64,000 bases of DNA from Nitrobacter sp051535235 (GCF_051535235.1 NZ_JBPPLZ010000012.1:5381-69380); one strand, 5' to 3'. Numbered from the stretch's first letter, positions 47,386 to 55,302 are shown. Translations and numbers: made by a program. The notes: generated from the letters alone by a model not told the origin.

Positions 47386-47901
47386 TTAGCCCTTCGGCAA
47401 AGAAACTTCACTGAAGCGGGCTTTCAGGCAGGAAACGGCTTTCACCATATGAACCGTGATCGTGTTCTTGGCGACGCCCAAACGGTCGGCAATCTCCGCG
47501 TAGCTCAAGCCTTCGAACTTATGGAGGATGAGCACCTCGCGGCAACGTGGCGGCAGGTCGGCGAGCGCCGCGTGCAGCGCCTGAAACTCCTGCCGCGAGA
47601 TCAGCACGGCGTCTGGCAGCGGCGCTGGATCGACGATGTTCTCATCCAGTGCAACGGCGTTGCCGAGCGCATTCCGGTGTCGCCGGCGCGCGGTATCGAC
47701 AGTGAGATTCCTTGTGGTGCGGAAAAGGTAGCTACGCAGGTCGCGCACCTCTTCGAGAGGGGCGCCGAGCAGACGCAGAAACGCCTCCTGGACGAGATCG
47801 GCGGCGGCTGTCCTGGACATGCCTTGTCGCATCAGGAGGCGTTGAAGCTTCCCTTGTTCGTCAGCATAAAGCGCCGCCAAATTGGTTGTCAGGTCGCTCA
47901 T
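47386..47901 (-). CDS. ECF sigma factor, FecI type
   Basis: 171 aa. Region 2 (YADEQGKLQRLLMRQGMSRT, AADLVQEAFLRLL) and region 4 (LPPRCREVLILHKFEGLSYA, then EIADRLGVAKNTITVHMVKA) are complete. Directs RNA polymerase to the receptor operon when the ferric siderophore is sensed. An ICE-like box 96 bp before its start indicates iron control through Irr. Confidence 0.95.
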   Translation of the reverse strand: MSDLTTNLAALYADEQGKLQRLLMRQGMSRTAAADLVQEAFLRLLGAPLEEVRDLRSYLFRTTRNLTVDTARRRHRNALGNAVALDENIVDPAPLPDAVLISRQEFQALHAALADLPPRCREVLILHKFEGLSYAEIADRLGVAKNTITVHMVKAVSCLKARFSEVSLPKG

Positions 47902-47996
47902 AACGCAACACCGGGGCTAACGGTCCGGCAGCCCGCGTCGTTGGGACCGCTCGCCACACGAATAGCGGGCGAACGCTTTTCCCGCAAACTCAATGA

Positions 47997-48013
47997 TTTA
48001 GATTGAATCTAGA
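47997..48013. promoter_or_regulatory. ICE-like box (Irr binding site) before fecI
   Basis: TTTAGATTGAATCTAGA agrees with the rhizobial iron control element TTTAGAA-N3-TTCTAAA at 11 of 14 fixed positions and has dyad symmetry. Irr usually represses or activates iron genes through such sites in this family. Confidence 0.6.
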
Positions 48014-48119
48014 GTGATGGTCAGGTTACCGAAAGTCGGTGCCGATGGAGTTTAATTGCTTCTTCATCGAGCGACCGTGATCGAGGTTGCCGATCGTATC
48101 CACGGTGCGTAGGACGACA

Positions 48120-48244
48120 TCAAATCTCCACGGTCAGCAGGTGTTGGCTTCGGTCGAAACCTCTCCATGGCAAGACGAGCCGCCGTCTCCTTGAGCGACT
48201 GCGGAAGTTGCAGCGGGTGTTTCGTAGCGTTGTGTTTGCGTCAT
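48120..48244 (-). pseudogene. Decayed antitoxin gene of a PIN-type toxin-antitoxin pair
   Basis: Starts ATG 48244 overlapping the toxin stop by 4 bp, as in intact pairs. The first frame reads MTQTQRYETP and then runs into junk; a shifted frame reads LQLPQSLKETAARLAME, the core helix of CopG/HicB-like antitoxins. A frameshift and loss of the C-terminus have inactivated it. Confidence 0.55.
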
Positions 48245-48399
48245 GCGTTGAATCTCCTGACGATCTCGCCTGGCGTTGCAATGGTGACGCCCAACCTGAG
48301 CGCCGAGCGAAAGTCCCTGACGTTTTGCGCACAATTGGCATCGGCCTGTCCGTTCAAAGCGACCTCAAGAACCATCTCATTCGCAACATCGAACAACAT
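48241..48399 (-). pseudogene. C-terminal remnant of a PIN-domain toxin
   Basis: About 52 codons reading NEMVLEVALNGQADAN, NVRDFRSALRLGVTIATPGE, which matches the end of PIN-family toxins (acidic D-x-x-x-E-x-V-L-E-A core, N-V-R-D-F, V-x-T-P-x-E). The N-terminal catalytic Asp and the rest are absent. Confidence 0.6.
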
Positions 48400-48428
48400 C
48401 GGTCGAGTCCGAAGGCTGCTCATTCGGC

Positions 48429-49023
48429 TCAAGATACGGAGATTGCTGTTTTGGTGCAGAGCCGTGTCATCCTGCGAAACGCGCTCATTAGGATGATCGA
48501 CGAGGGAGCGGTGCGACGCAGTGCGGCGCGATGGCGGATGCCGTGCGCACCGACATGGGGAATGCAGGCGCACTGTAAAATGCGCCGCCACCCATGATGA
48601 TAGGTGTGGTTCATCATCGGCTTTGTGCGATCGAAGATTGACGGGCAGACGAGTGGAGAGCTTTCGAAGCGCGGAGCATTGCAGCCGATGGGCTTTGTCG
48701 CTCAATGGCTTCGTCATCTTACCCGTCTTGCTGTCCGGCCAACTCACGCGCCGCTGTTCGAAATCGACCCAGTCCCATTTGAGCATCAGCACCTCGGATA
48801 TGCAGGTCGCAAACTCAAATTGGAGCCGGATCGCGAGCGTGATGGAAGGATGCTTCAATCCTTCTCGGTCGGCACGATCCATCTGGGCGAAGGGCTTCTG
48901 TAGTTCTTCGTCGGTGACGAACCGCGTCGTTCCTGTCTCGCCGTACTTCTGAACGTGCCTGCATGGATTGGAGCCGTCGGACGATACCCCCATAATTTGG
49001 CGAGCTTGAACATCTTCTGCAGG
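48429..49023 (-). pseudogene. Frameshifted tyrosine integrase
   Basis: Pieces of one integrase lie in successive frames of the minus strand: NPCRHVQKYGETGTTRFVTD, ITLAIRLQFEFATCISEVLM, LKWDWVDFEQRRVSWPDSKT (which should contain the first catalytic Arg but has Cys-Ile), then in another frame HGWRRILQCACIPHVGAHGI and RHRAA with the His-x-x-Arg box. At least two frameshifts and loss of the final Tyr region. Left over from an older element. Confidence 0.7.
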
Positions 49024-49148
49024 CAGGCGAGCGTTCAATCGGCATTGCCTGACCGGTCCGCGAGACCCGTCATCAACTCCGAGATGTGGGCGCATGTAAC
49101 TTCATGCGCCTTGAGGCGGTCGATGCGCGAAAGGATATGGTTCTTGAT

Positions 49149-49607
49149 TTATGATTCATTGGTGGCGACGGTCGAAAGCTTGTTGTGCAGCTCGAATGCC
49201 CCTCGATAAAACTTGGTGCATAGCTTCTTCCTTGTCGGAGTTGCGCCTGCGGCCGACTTCTCTGCACTCGGGTCGCGACCGCAGCGCGAAGCGAGCGGTC
49301 GACAGCAGATATTTGCCCTCGCGATCTCGTTCAGCAGACCGTTGCATTGATCGGTGTTGAAGACGGTGAAGCGTTTGAGAAACGGAATCGCTTGTGCGTT
49401 CTCGCCGGTCTCGGCCGCGCGTTTGTGTTCATCGTCCGGGATTAACCGATCGGCGTAGACAAGCGGCACCTTTGCTGCCGCCGTGCCCCAGGACTGAACC
49501 CAGGGCACACGCCGAGCCTCAAGTTGGCCGACGATCTTGGCGGTGATTTCGTCATAGAGGTTCGTCCGGCTCTCGCCGGCGCGCACATGCTCAGAGTATT
49601 TCGACAT
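49149..49607 (-). pseudogene. Internally deleted ArdC-type antirestriction gene
   Basis: Starts like intact ArdC/DUF1738 proteins (NLYDEITAKIVGQLEARRVP, WVQSWGTAAAKVPL) and jumps straight to VYADRLIPDDEHKRAAETGE, skipping the conserved block of about 55 residues normally in between. The segment FLKRFTVFNTDQCNGL follows, then the frame diverges and the metallopeptidase part is missing. ArdC proteins ride on conjugative elements, so this marks a former mobile element. Confidence 0.7.
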
Positions 49608-49922
49608 CGCAGGTCTCCGCGACGGGCGCCGGAGGCCTCTCCTCCAGCCCTCAACCCGTCACGGCCAACCTGGCCGGCACTCTCACTCTGAGGAACACGC
49701 TCGACAGCACACCCCGGCGACAGCGGCGAATGCCGCCGCAAGCGCCGCGTTAGCTCAGGGAGTCCGCCCCCTGGACGTCTTCGCCGTGGTTCGCGTACCG
49801 AACAGCGCGGCCGTCAAGAGCGAGTCGGATCGTCGCAGCCGAACTTCGCGATTCTACGCTCCGACTTTCTTGCGGGTGCTTCCACGACGCTTCCACAAAC
49901 GATTTTTGGACGACGAAAATCG
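49608..49922. other. Gene-free stretch left of the integrated element
   Basis: About 315 bp between the ArdC remnant and the tRNA terminator. No convincing gene. A short stretch near 49749-49790 (GTTAGCTCAGGGAGTCCGCC) recalls a tRNA D-arm, but no anticodon stem or acceptor partner follows. Confidence 0.4.
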
Positions 49923-49965
49923 GAAAAAATAAAAGCCCTTGAAAACATAACGTTTTCAAGGGCTT
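49923..49965 (-). terminator. Original terminator of the initiator tRNA gene, now displaced
   Basis: 14-bp perfect stem (49933-49946 with 49952-49965, AAGCCCTTGAAAAC) and a 5-nt loop, followed on the minus strand by TTTTATTTTTT. It lies 6 bp beyond the left 45-bp repeat, exactly where the terminator of the tRNA would be before insertion of the element. Confidence 0.88.
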
Positions 49966-49971
49966 ATGTGC

Positions 49972-50016
49972 TGGTTGCGGGGATAGGATTTGAACCTATG
50001 ACCTTCAGGTTATGAG
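49972..50016. repeat. Left attachment site (att), duplicated 3' part of tRNA-fMet
   Basis: 45 bp identical to 58505-58549, from the CCA end back to the anticodon loop of tRNA-fMet. Beyond it toward the element the match stops at once (GGTGAT against CCTGAC). Together with the other copy it defines the element ends. Confidence 0.95.
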
Positions 50017-50051
50017 GGTGATTTTTTGGCGCTGCAACGTTTTGATATTGC

Positions 50052-50225
50052 TTAGTTCTCCGCCGACTTGTGCCCATAGTGTGCCAGCCGCCGCCAAAAC
50101 GCGGTTAGGCACTCGTCGCAAATGGGATCGGCATTCAGCGGCAATCCCTCGATCAATTCGCGCCGTGCCACACGATCTTTCTCGGGCCACTTGCCGCAAA
50201 TGATGCAATCATCGTTAGTTGTCAT
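50052..50225 (-). CDS. Tiny zinc-ribbon protein
   Basis: 57 aa, too short for most gene callers. MTTNDDCIICGKWPEKDRVA then NADPICDECLTAFWRRLAHY: two CxxC knuckles 25 residues apart, a treble-clef or zinc-ribbon fold. It lies just inside the left att site and is the last gene of the element at that end. Role unknown. Confidence 0.6.
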   Translation of the reverse strand: MTTNDDCIICGKWPEKDRVARRELIEGLPLNADPICDECLTAFWRRLAHYGHKSAEN

Positions 50226-50264
50226 GGTTGGCTATTTCAGGGTTGCTGCTGGGGGCAGGGTCAA

Positions 50265-50723
50265 ATGCGACGACTTTGGTTCACTATGCCTCCCCACGCG
50301 CGCAGAGGTTTGTTGAGACTCTATGCTGTGGTTAGCATCCCGTGGATCGGGTGGTATGGCTTGCAAATAGCATCTCACGGACCGCGCTGGCGCTACCTAT
50401 CTACAACTTTCTGGACCATGCTTGCGGTGCCGATCGGAGGCCCGCTTCTCCTCATAGTCGCTTTGTGGGTGCGTGAAGGATTTCGCAAGCACCCACCGAC
50501 GTTGAATGACAAAAGCGAAGCTAGTTCGGCCAAGCCCGTACGTTGGAAGTCAAAACGGGTGCTAGAGCAAGAACGACGTCAGCAAATGACGCCTTACAAG
50601 CGAGAAACAGACAAGAACCCATCAACGGCATTTCTCGTCATTTCGATCATGTTTCCCGGAATCTGGATCATGGATGTCACTTTGATGTCCCTCTTCTTTG
50701 TCGCGCGGCTGCCAAAGTTCTAA
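50265..50723 (+). CDS. Hypothetical three-helix membrane protein
   Basis: 152 aa from ATG 50265. Hydrophobic segments LYAVVSIPWIGWYGLQIAS, LAVPIGGPLLLIVALWV and STAFLVISIMFPGIWIMDVT, with a basic middle loop rich in Lys and Arg. Lower GC than the chromosome genes. In satellites such end-located cargo genes often concern phage interference or superinfection, but there is no direct evidence here. Confidence 0.6.
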   Translation: MRRLWFTMPPHARRGLLRLYAVVSIPWIGWYGLQIASHGPRWRYLSTTFWTMLAVPIGGPLLLIVALWVREGFRKHPPTLNDKSEASSAKPVRWKSKRVLEQERRQQMTPYKRETDKNPSTAFLVISIMFPGIWIMDVTLMSLFFVARLPKF

Positions 50724-50843
50724 GATGTCACAAGGCCCGATTTCGGAAATTTCATAATTTTTTCTGAGAAGTCCTATTGGCGGATTTTGTCGCGCAAATT
50801 TTGGCCCGCCCCACCCCAAGCCTGCAATCTTACAACTAACAAG

Positions 50844-50875
50844 ACTGTTCGGAATTGGGTTATTATCCGAACAGT
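50844..50875. promoter_or_regulatory. Inverted repeat before the short recombinase gene
   Basis: Perfect 10-bp arms ACTGTTCGGA (50844-50853) and TCCGAACAGT (50866-50875), 12-nt spacer, ending 25 bp before ATG 50901. Either an operator or a recombinase core site. Confidence 0.7.
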
Positions 50876-50900
50876 TCACCTATCGGGGACGCGGAAATCT

Positions 50901-51521
50901 ATGGCGAAATCACACTTGAAGCTGGTCACGCCAGCTACTGTAAATCGAACAGTTGCGCCACGCCGCAAGCCCAATGCCGAGCTTCGGCGGCGCGAATATC
51001 TGACCGATGCCGAGATTGAGCGGCTGACCAATGCGGCCAAGGCAAACCGCCACGGCCATCGCGACGCAACCATGATCCTAGTGGCGTATCGGCACGGACT
51101 GCGGGTAGCGGAGCTAGTGGACTTGAGGTGGGATCAGATTGATTTCGCCACGGCCACGCTGGCGGTTCGGCGGATTAAACGGGGATCGCCCGCAACGCAT
51201 CCGATTCGCGGCGATGAACTACGCGCGCTGCGGAAGCTACAGCGCGAGCAAGAGCCCAAGTCGCCCTTTGTGTTTACCTCGGAGCGTGGCGCGCCGTTTA
51301 CCACGGCGGGGTTTGCGCGGATGGTTGAGCGGGCAGGCAATGCCGCCAAGCTGGGGTTCAAAGCCCATCCGCACATGCTGCGCCATGCGTGTGGATTTGC
51401 ACTGGCGAACAAGGGGCATGATACCCGGGCGCTGCAAGGGTACTTGGGCCACAGGAATATTCAGCACACCGTCCGATATACGGAATTGTCGCCGGATCGG
51501 TTTAAGGATTTCTGGCGTTAG
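50901..51521 (+). CDS. Short tyrosine recombinase (FimB/XerD-like catalytic domain only)
   Basis: 206 aa from ATG 50901; GGAAATCT upstream. Only the catalytic half of an integrase: AYRHGLRVAELVDLRW (Arg), an intervening Lys, HPHMLRHACGFALANKG (His-x-x-Arg-His), GHRNIQHTVRYTE (His and nucleophile Tyr). All catalytic residues are present. Lacks the arm-binding N-terminus, like FimB-type invertases. Its 3' end overlaps the convergent 99-aa gene by 4 bp. Second recombinase in the element besides the integrase at 57199. Confidence 0.9.
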   Translation: MAKSHLKLVTPATVNRTVAPRRKPNAELRRREYLTDAEIERLTNAAKANRHGHRDATMILVAYRHGLRVAELVDLRWDQIDFATATLAVRRIKRGSPATHPIRGDELRALRKLQREQEPKSPFVFTSERGAPFTTAGFARMVERAGNAAKLGFKAHPHMLRHACGFALANKGHDTRALQGYLGHRNIQHTVRYTELSPDRFKDFWR

Positions 51522-51817
51522 TCGCGCGCTGCGGCTGTCGCATCGATAACCACGAGATCGCCTCTGCTGCGCTTGATCGCAGTTTCCAGCCTAGCTGCAA
51601 AGCCGCTATTCGGCCCAAGCGTTGCGGTCACCGCCAATTTCGGGTGCTCGAAGGGCAAGGCCGCAACCGCCGCTCGCATCCGTCGCGAGATCGGCTGACA
51701 CGGATCACGATACACGGCTTGGAGAAAGTCGAGCGACGTTCGGCTAGGGCCAATATCGACAAGCTCCCGCTCACCATCATCAATCCGGTTCAGTGCTTCA
51801 TATACCGTCTCACCCAT
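51518..51817 (-). CDS. Hypothetical element protein, 99 aa
   Basis: MGETVYEALNRIDDGERELV and RTSLDFLQAVYRDPCQPISR, RMRAAVAALPFEHPKLAVTA. The last segment recurs in small proteins of alphaproteobacterial phages and islands. All-helical N-terminus; no known catalytic motif. Separated from the primase gene by the inverted-repeat region at 51858-51940. Confidence 0.65.
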   Translation of the reverse strand: MGETVYEALNRIDDGERELVDIGPSRTSLDFLQAVYRDPCQPISRRMRAAVAALPFEHPKLAVTATLGPNSGFAARLETAIKRSRGDLVVIDATAAARD

Positions 51818-51857
51818 TCACTACCTCTATCTCTATTCTATTTTTGAATGAAGAAAG

Positions 51858-51940
51858 TGAAGGGTATGAAGGGTATGAAGGTAAGAAAATCAGTTTGAAT
51901 ATAAGAAGGTAGAACAAACTGACCCCCCTCATACCCTTCA
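51858..51940. repeat. Nested inverted and direct repeats beside the primase gene (candidate origin)
   Basis: Outer perfect 12-bp arms TGAAGGGTATGA (51858-51869) and TCATACCCTTCA (51929-51940). The left arm is part of a direct repeat GAAGGGTAT-GAAGGGTAT. Inner 8-bp arms TCAGTTTG (51890-51897) and CAAACTGA (51915-51922). The middle is AT-rich. Lies 22 bp beyond the stop of the primase-helicase gene. Confidence 0.75.
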
Positions 51941-51962
51941 TTCCTCTTCATCCATTCTCCGT

Positions 51963-53747
51963 TCAAATTCTCCGCACCAACTTTCCGGCCACTATGGCGG
52001 GGTGGACTGACGCCCGGAGCGAAGCTACAGCCGAATTGACCGCAGGCGGAGCCGACCTTGGCTTATAAAACAGGTCTACCGGCTTCGATCCTTGGGCCAA
52101 TTCCTCAACCTCAGAGACTTGCCAATCATCTGTTGGGTTGGTCCATCTCTGTGGACCATAAATGCTTTCCCATTTGGCACGGCAAATGCTGAGCGGCGGG
52201 AAGTCCCAGCCGTTGCCGGTGGAGGTGTGTTTCTTCTCACACACATTCCCAATCCCTTCGCCGCTATCCGCGTCAAAGAAATTCTTCATTGCTATGTCAG
52301 TGAGGGAGTATTTGAGTGATGGGAATTTCTCACGTCCATCCGCCAGCAAGTCTTTGGTAAATGCGCGGTTGGGATTTTTGGTCTTGGCCTTGGGCAACGT
52401 GCCAGCATCGAGCAATCCGAGATACCATTGCTCCATTGGCGGCAGTGAGCGGATTTGCTGCCGTTGCAACGCCTCGCCCCTCAGCAACTCCTCGGGAATG
52501 TCCCTCGGGTGCCAATCGCCAAGGTCCATCTGCCGAAGGTCGTGGAACATTGCCTCCGCTCCGCCCTCAGCGATTTGCCGATGTAGAGCGGTGAAGTAGG
52601 GCTTATCCCGCAGACGCTTCTTGCTCACTTCCATTGCCGCATAACGCCGCTCAAACCGTCCAGCGGGAATGACCCACCCTGGCTCAGCCAGCATCACGAT
52701 ATGCAGGCAATTGCGGACTTGAAATCGGCCGATGCCTTTCGGTTCAATGTCGATCACCGGCTCCGTGATCATTTCCTGCAGGCGACCAAGGCAGCGTTTG
52801 TAATCGTTGCCATCGCCCCACTGCGCTTCGTCAGCAAGCAACAGCACACAATCTTGCAGATGCGCGTTGAACCTGCCGACGAGGGTCTCACTGCTACTCG
52901 CTTGGTATGCGTGAAGGCCGAAGATCCGTTGCAACACGCGGCCAAGCGTGCCCTTGCCGACGCCCTTCTCGCCCATGAACACTAGCACGACCTCGGCTTG
53001 CCGATCGGGGTGTTGAATTGCCCATGCAATCCAGCGGATGACATAGTCCGCATAGATCGGATTGCCCTTCGCCAACACGTCCTCAATGTGCTGGCGGATC
53101 AATCCCCAATCACCCGCCACCGGTTCAACGCCCCAGCAACGCCAGAGATTGAGACAGCCTTCAATCGCCATCGGCCCGCCCGGCTCGAATACAACACTGC
53201 GATATTGCCTGCGGTCGCGATGCCCAAGCCACCAAGGCGCCAGTGGCTTGCGGCTTGTTTCGCCATCCTCGTTCGTAACCGACACAAAACGGTTCGAGTA
53301 TTGCAGCAGGAAGTCGTTCTTCTTATGATACGTCAAAGTTAGCTTGCTGCGATCAAGCACCGATGGCGTCCAGCTGGCGATAACCGTTTTGCCGCCAACA
53401 TCATCAATGACCGCGTGATGGTTGTTCATTTCCTCAAGATACTGGTCCGTTGTCGATCTTGCGGGAAGCTGCTGCGGAGCCGCTACCGGCTGATCGGTCA
53501 GCGGAACACTTACCGCTGACCGAGGTTTAGCCGAAGCCACATCGAATTGTTCTCCAACACCTTTGGCCCTTGCCTTCGCAAACAAATCCTCCGCTTTGGC
53601 TCTGGCCTGCGGCCCGAACCTCTCGCCAACAGCGTCGCAGATTTCGTGCTGTTCGTCAGCGGTTGCTCCGGCTTTGCTGGCAACGAGGGCTAGGACGCGC
53701 GGCAACCATTCCGGCGATTGCTGTGCAGCAGCGTTCTCACTCGTCAT
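51963..53747 (-). CDS. Primase-helicase, DUF5906/NrS-1-like, of the element
   Basis: 594 aa from ATG 53747, which overlaps the stop of the upstream gene by 11 bp. SF3-like helicase core at about 245-430: Walker A GEKGVGKGT (259-267), Walker B VLLLADEAQW (301-310), and a later VIPAGRFERRYAAMEVSKKR with the Arg residues used as fingers. Residues 1-100 look like a small helical primase-C-type or regulatory part; the primase active site itself is not obvious. Likely unwinds element DNA at its own origin, so the element can replicate on its own when induced. Confidence 0.85.
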   Translation of the reverse strand: MTSENAAAQQSPEWLPRVLALVASKAGATADEQHEICDAVGERFGPQARAKAEDLFAKARAKGVGEQFDVASAKPRSAVSVPLTDQPVAAPQQLPARSTTDQYLEEMNNHHAVIDDVGGKTVIASWTPSVLDRSKLTLTYHKKNDFLLQYSNRFVSVTNEDGETSRKPLAPWWLGHRDRRQYRSVVFEPGGPMAIEGCLNLWRCWGVEPVAGDWGLIRQHIEDVLAKGNPIYADYVIRWIAWAIQHPDRQAEVVLVFMGEKGVGKGTLGRVLQRIFGLHAYQASSSETLVGRFNAHLQDCVLLLADEAQWGDGNDYKRCLGRLQEMITEPVIDIEPKGIGRFQVRNCLHIVMLAEPGWVIPAGRFERRYAAMEVSKKRLRDKPYFTALHRQIAEGGAEAMFHDLRQMDLGDWHPRDIPEELLRGEALQRQQIRSLPPMEQWYLGLLDAGTLPKAKTKNPNRAFTKDLLADGREKFPSLKYSLTDIAMKNFFDADSGEGIGNVCEKKHTSTGNGWDFPPLSICRAKWESIYGPQRWTNPTDDWQVSEVEELAQGSKPVDLFYKPRSAPPAVNSAVASLRASVHPAIVAGKLVRRI

Positions 53748-54081
53748 CGAAGCCGCCCCAAATTCCGAGCCCGCACGGATCAAGCATCCGGCGCTGCCTT
53801 CGATCCGCCTCCCGATCGCGAAGCCCTTGCCAATACTGACTCTCTGCGACGGCCATGTTGATCTGCACCGTTTCAGCCCGCACGGACACTGTTCTCGGCT
53901 TGCCGTTCTCAGCGTTGGGATCGCGGGGCGACACAACCACATCCGCGTCACGGATCACTCGGCCTTCACTCGCCACAACCGCGACCGCAGGTTTGGGCTT
54001 CGGCGGCGGCGGCTCGAATTGCGCCAGCAAGGCATCAATCTCCGCGTGCAGTTCTGCTTTCCGTTCTGGTGTAAGGGCCAT
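53737..54081 (-). CDS. Hypothetical protein upstream of primase
   Basis: 114 aa from ATG 54081. MALTPERKAELHAEIDALLA, a Pro-rich hinge (FEPPPPKPKPAVAVV), then a polar domain and RREADRRQRR-type C-terminal basic helix (QGLRDREADRRQRRMLDPCG). Overlaps the upstream stop by 1 bp (TGATG) and the primase start by 11 bp. Role unknown. Confidence 0.65.
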   Translation of the reverse strand: MALTPERKAELHAEIDALLAQFEPPPPKPKPAVAVVASEGRVIRDADVVVSPRDPNAENGKPRTVSVRAETVQINMAVAESQYWQGLRDREADRRQRRMLDPCGLGIWGGFDDE

Positions 54082-54227
54082 CACCGTTCCTCCTTCCGCT
54101 GCGCCAGCTTCACAATCAACGCCTGAGTTACAGCCATCGATTGCACAGTCGCTTGCAACGTCGCCGCAACCGCCTGTCCCAATTCTGTTTTCGATTCCCG
54201 GCTCCATTCTCCAAACGGCTTTCGCAT
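54081..54227 (-). CDS. Very small hypothetical protein (48 aa)
   Basis: MRKPFGEWSRESKTELGQAV, AATLQATVQSMAVTQALIVK, LAQRKEER: a single amphipathic helix. Exact TGATG junction with the next gene and 3-bp gap from the previous stop argue that it is translated. Unknown role. Confidence 0.55.
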   Translation of the reverse strand: MRKPFGEWSRESKTELGQAVAATLQATVQSMAVTQALIVKLAQRKEER

Positions 54228-54230
54228 GGC

Positions 54231-54473
54231 TCACTTCCCTGCCATCGGATTTCGACGGCGGCCGTCCGCAATAATGTCCGCGTCAACGCCATCGGTTGCC
54301 CGCGTCATCGCCTCAACAGCCGTACGCGGCAGCGACATACGCGCCGTTGGATCATACGGCGGCGGCTTTGGCGCAACGTCGGCCGCGGTGAGGTTGATGC
54401 CCAGCCGAAGCTCTATGGCTCGCAGCCGCATTTCCATTTGTTCAAGACACTTTTCAACATCGGCCATGTTCAT
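54231..54473 (-). CDS. Small hypothetical protein (80 aa)
   Basis: N-terminal coiled coil (DVEKCLEQMEMRLRAIELRL) and a polar C-terminus with RTAVEAMTRATDGVDADIIA. Three bases before the next gene in the run. Unknown role. Confidence 0.55.
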   Translation of the reverse strand: MNMADVEKCLEQMEMRLRAIELRLGINLTAADVAPKPPPYDPTARMSLPRTAVEAMTRATDGVDADIIADGRRRNPMAGK

Positions 54474-54476
54474 CGC

Positions 54477-54743
54477 TCAGCCCTCTCCACCGCCATGACG
54501 GCCCTGCGAGCCGCGATCATGCACGGTTGGTTTCATGGTCAACGCGCGTTCGTTGCCGAGCGGAGCTTGTGGCATCGTTCCTGCCACCAGCTTGCCAGCG
54601 GCGCTGTTCGTCAACACGACTTGCTGCCCGATCTGGCTTGCGCCTCCGGGCCGGATTTTGTCGCTGGTTGGTGAACCGGTGCGAACTGGCGGGCTCACAT
54701 TCACGCGGGAGCCAATGCCACCGCCGCTCTTTGCTTTGCTCAT
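54477..54743 (-). CDS. Small Gly/Ser-rich basic protein (88 aa)
   Basis: MSKAKSGGGIGSRVNVSPPV, RTGSPTSDKIRPGGASQIGQ, then LVAGTMPQAPLGNERALTMK. Low-complexity, basic and probably disordered. Similar short proteins recur in rhizobial prophages and islands as far as I recall, without assigned function. Confidence 0.6.
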   Translation of the reverse strand: MSKAKSGGGIGSRVNVSPPVRTGSPTSDKIRPGGASQIGQQVVLTNSAAGKLVAGTMPQAPLGNERALTMKPTVHDRGSQGRHGGGEG

Positions 54744-54777
54744 CGTTATGTTTCCTTTTCAATGTTTGGGATTGGGG

Positions 54778-55032
54778 TTAAGGGCCGCCGATCGAACTGG
54801 TCGCCAGTTCTGCAAGCGTCATGATAGGAATGCCGCCCATCGCAGCGGACGCGGCTTCATCAAGCGGCCTCATGTTCGTAAAATTAAATGCGCGACAGAG
54901 CGCGGGCCATACAACGTCGCCGGGGAGCCGATTTTCCTCGCTATCCGCGATACAGGTGCCGCGACCAAATGTGGTGTAGGCGCCGCCTTGCGGGCTGCCG
55001 ACAACAGTGGCGATCAAGATATAACGTGCCAA
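54778..55032 (-). CDS. Small hypothetical protein (84 aa), TTG start
   Basis: The start is TTG 55032, directly after the TAG stop of the upstream gene; AGGAGG lies 8 nt before it, inside that gene's last codons. Sequence ARYILIATVVGSPQGGAYTT, then CIADSEENRLPGDVVWPALC. Reads as a small beta-rich protein known to me only from phage and island contexts. Confidence 0.6.
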   Translation of the reverse strand: MARYILIATVVGSPQGGAYTTFGRGTCIADSEENRLPGDVVWPALCRAFNFTNMRPLDEAASAAMGGIPIMTLAELATSSIGGP

Positions 55033-55302
55033 CTACATATCCTCCTCAATATCGAGCACCGGATTTAGCAACTGCATGATCGCGTTTTGGCGGGCTCGCT
55101 TGTCCGGGCAGTGCTTTGCGACACAGTGCAACATCAGGGATATGTTCAATCGAGCCATTTCAATCTGAGTGCTGGTTGGCGGCGTGCGCTTCCATTCCTC
55201 AAACATTTCCTCGGCGTCGTTCCACCGTTGGCCACACGAACACTCCGGCCACGTCGTGCAGCGGCCATATAGCAAGCGCTTCAAATCTTCATTCGAGATC
55301 AT
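55033..55302 (-). CDS. Hypothetical protein (89 aa)
   Basis: MISNEDLKRLLYGRCTTWPE followed by CSCGQRWNDAEEMFEEWKRT; Cys and His residues (CTTWPECSCG, LMLHCVAKHC) may bind zinc. C-terminal helix ending LDIEEDM. Overlaps the preceding gene by 14 bp. Unknown role. Confidence 0.6.
   Translation of the reverse strand: MISNEDLKRLLYGRCTTWPECSCGQRWNDAEEMFEEWKRTPPTSTQIEMARLNISLMLHCVAKHCPDKRARQNAIMQLLNPVLDIEEDM

Noticed and set aside
49749..49800. tRNA-like D-arm sequence near the ArdC remnant
   Set aside because: No anticodon arm, T-arm or matching acceptor stem follows; at best a fragment.
49750..49959. 69-codon minus-strand frame next to the tRNA terminator
   Set aside because: It runs through the terminator hairpin and shows no protein-like pattern.
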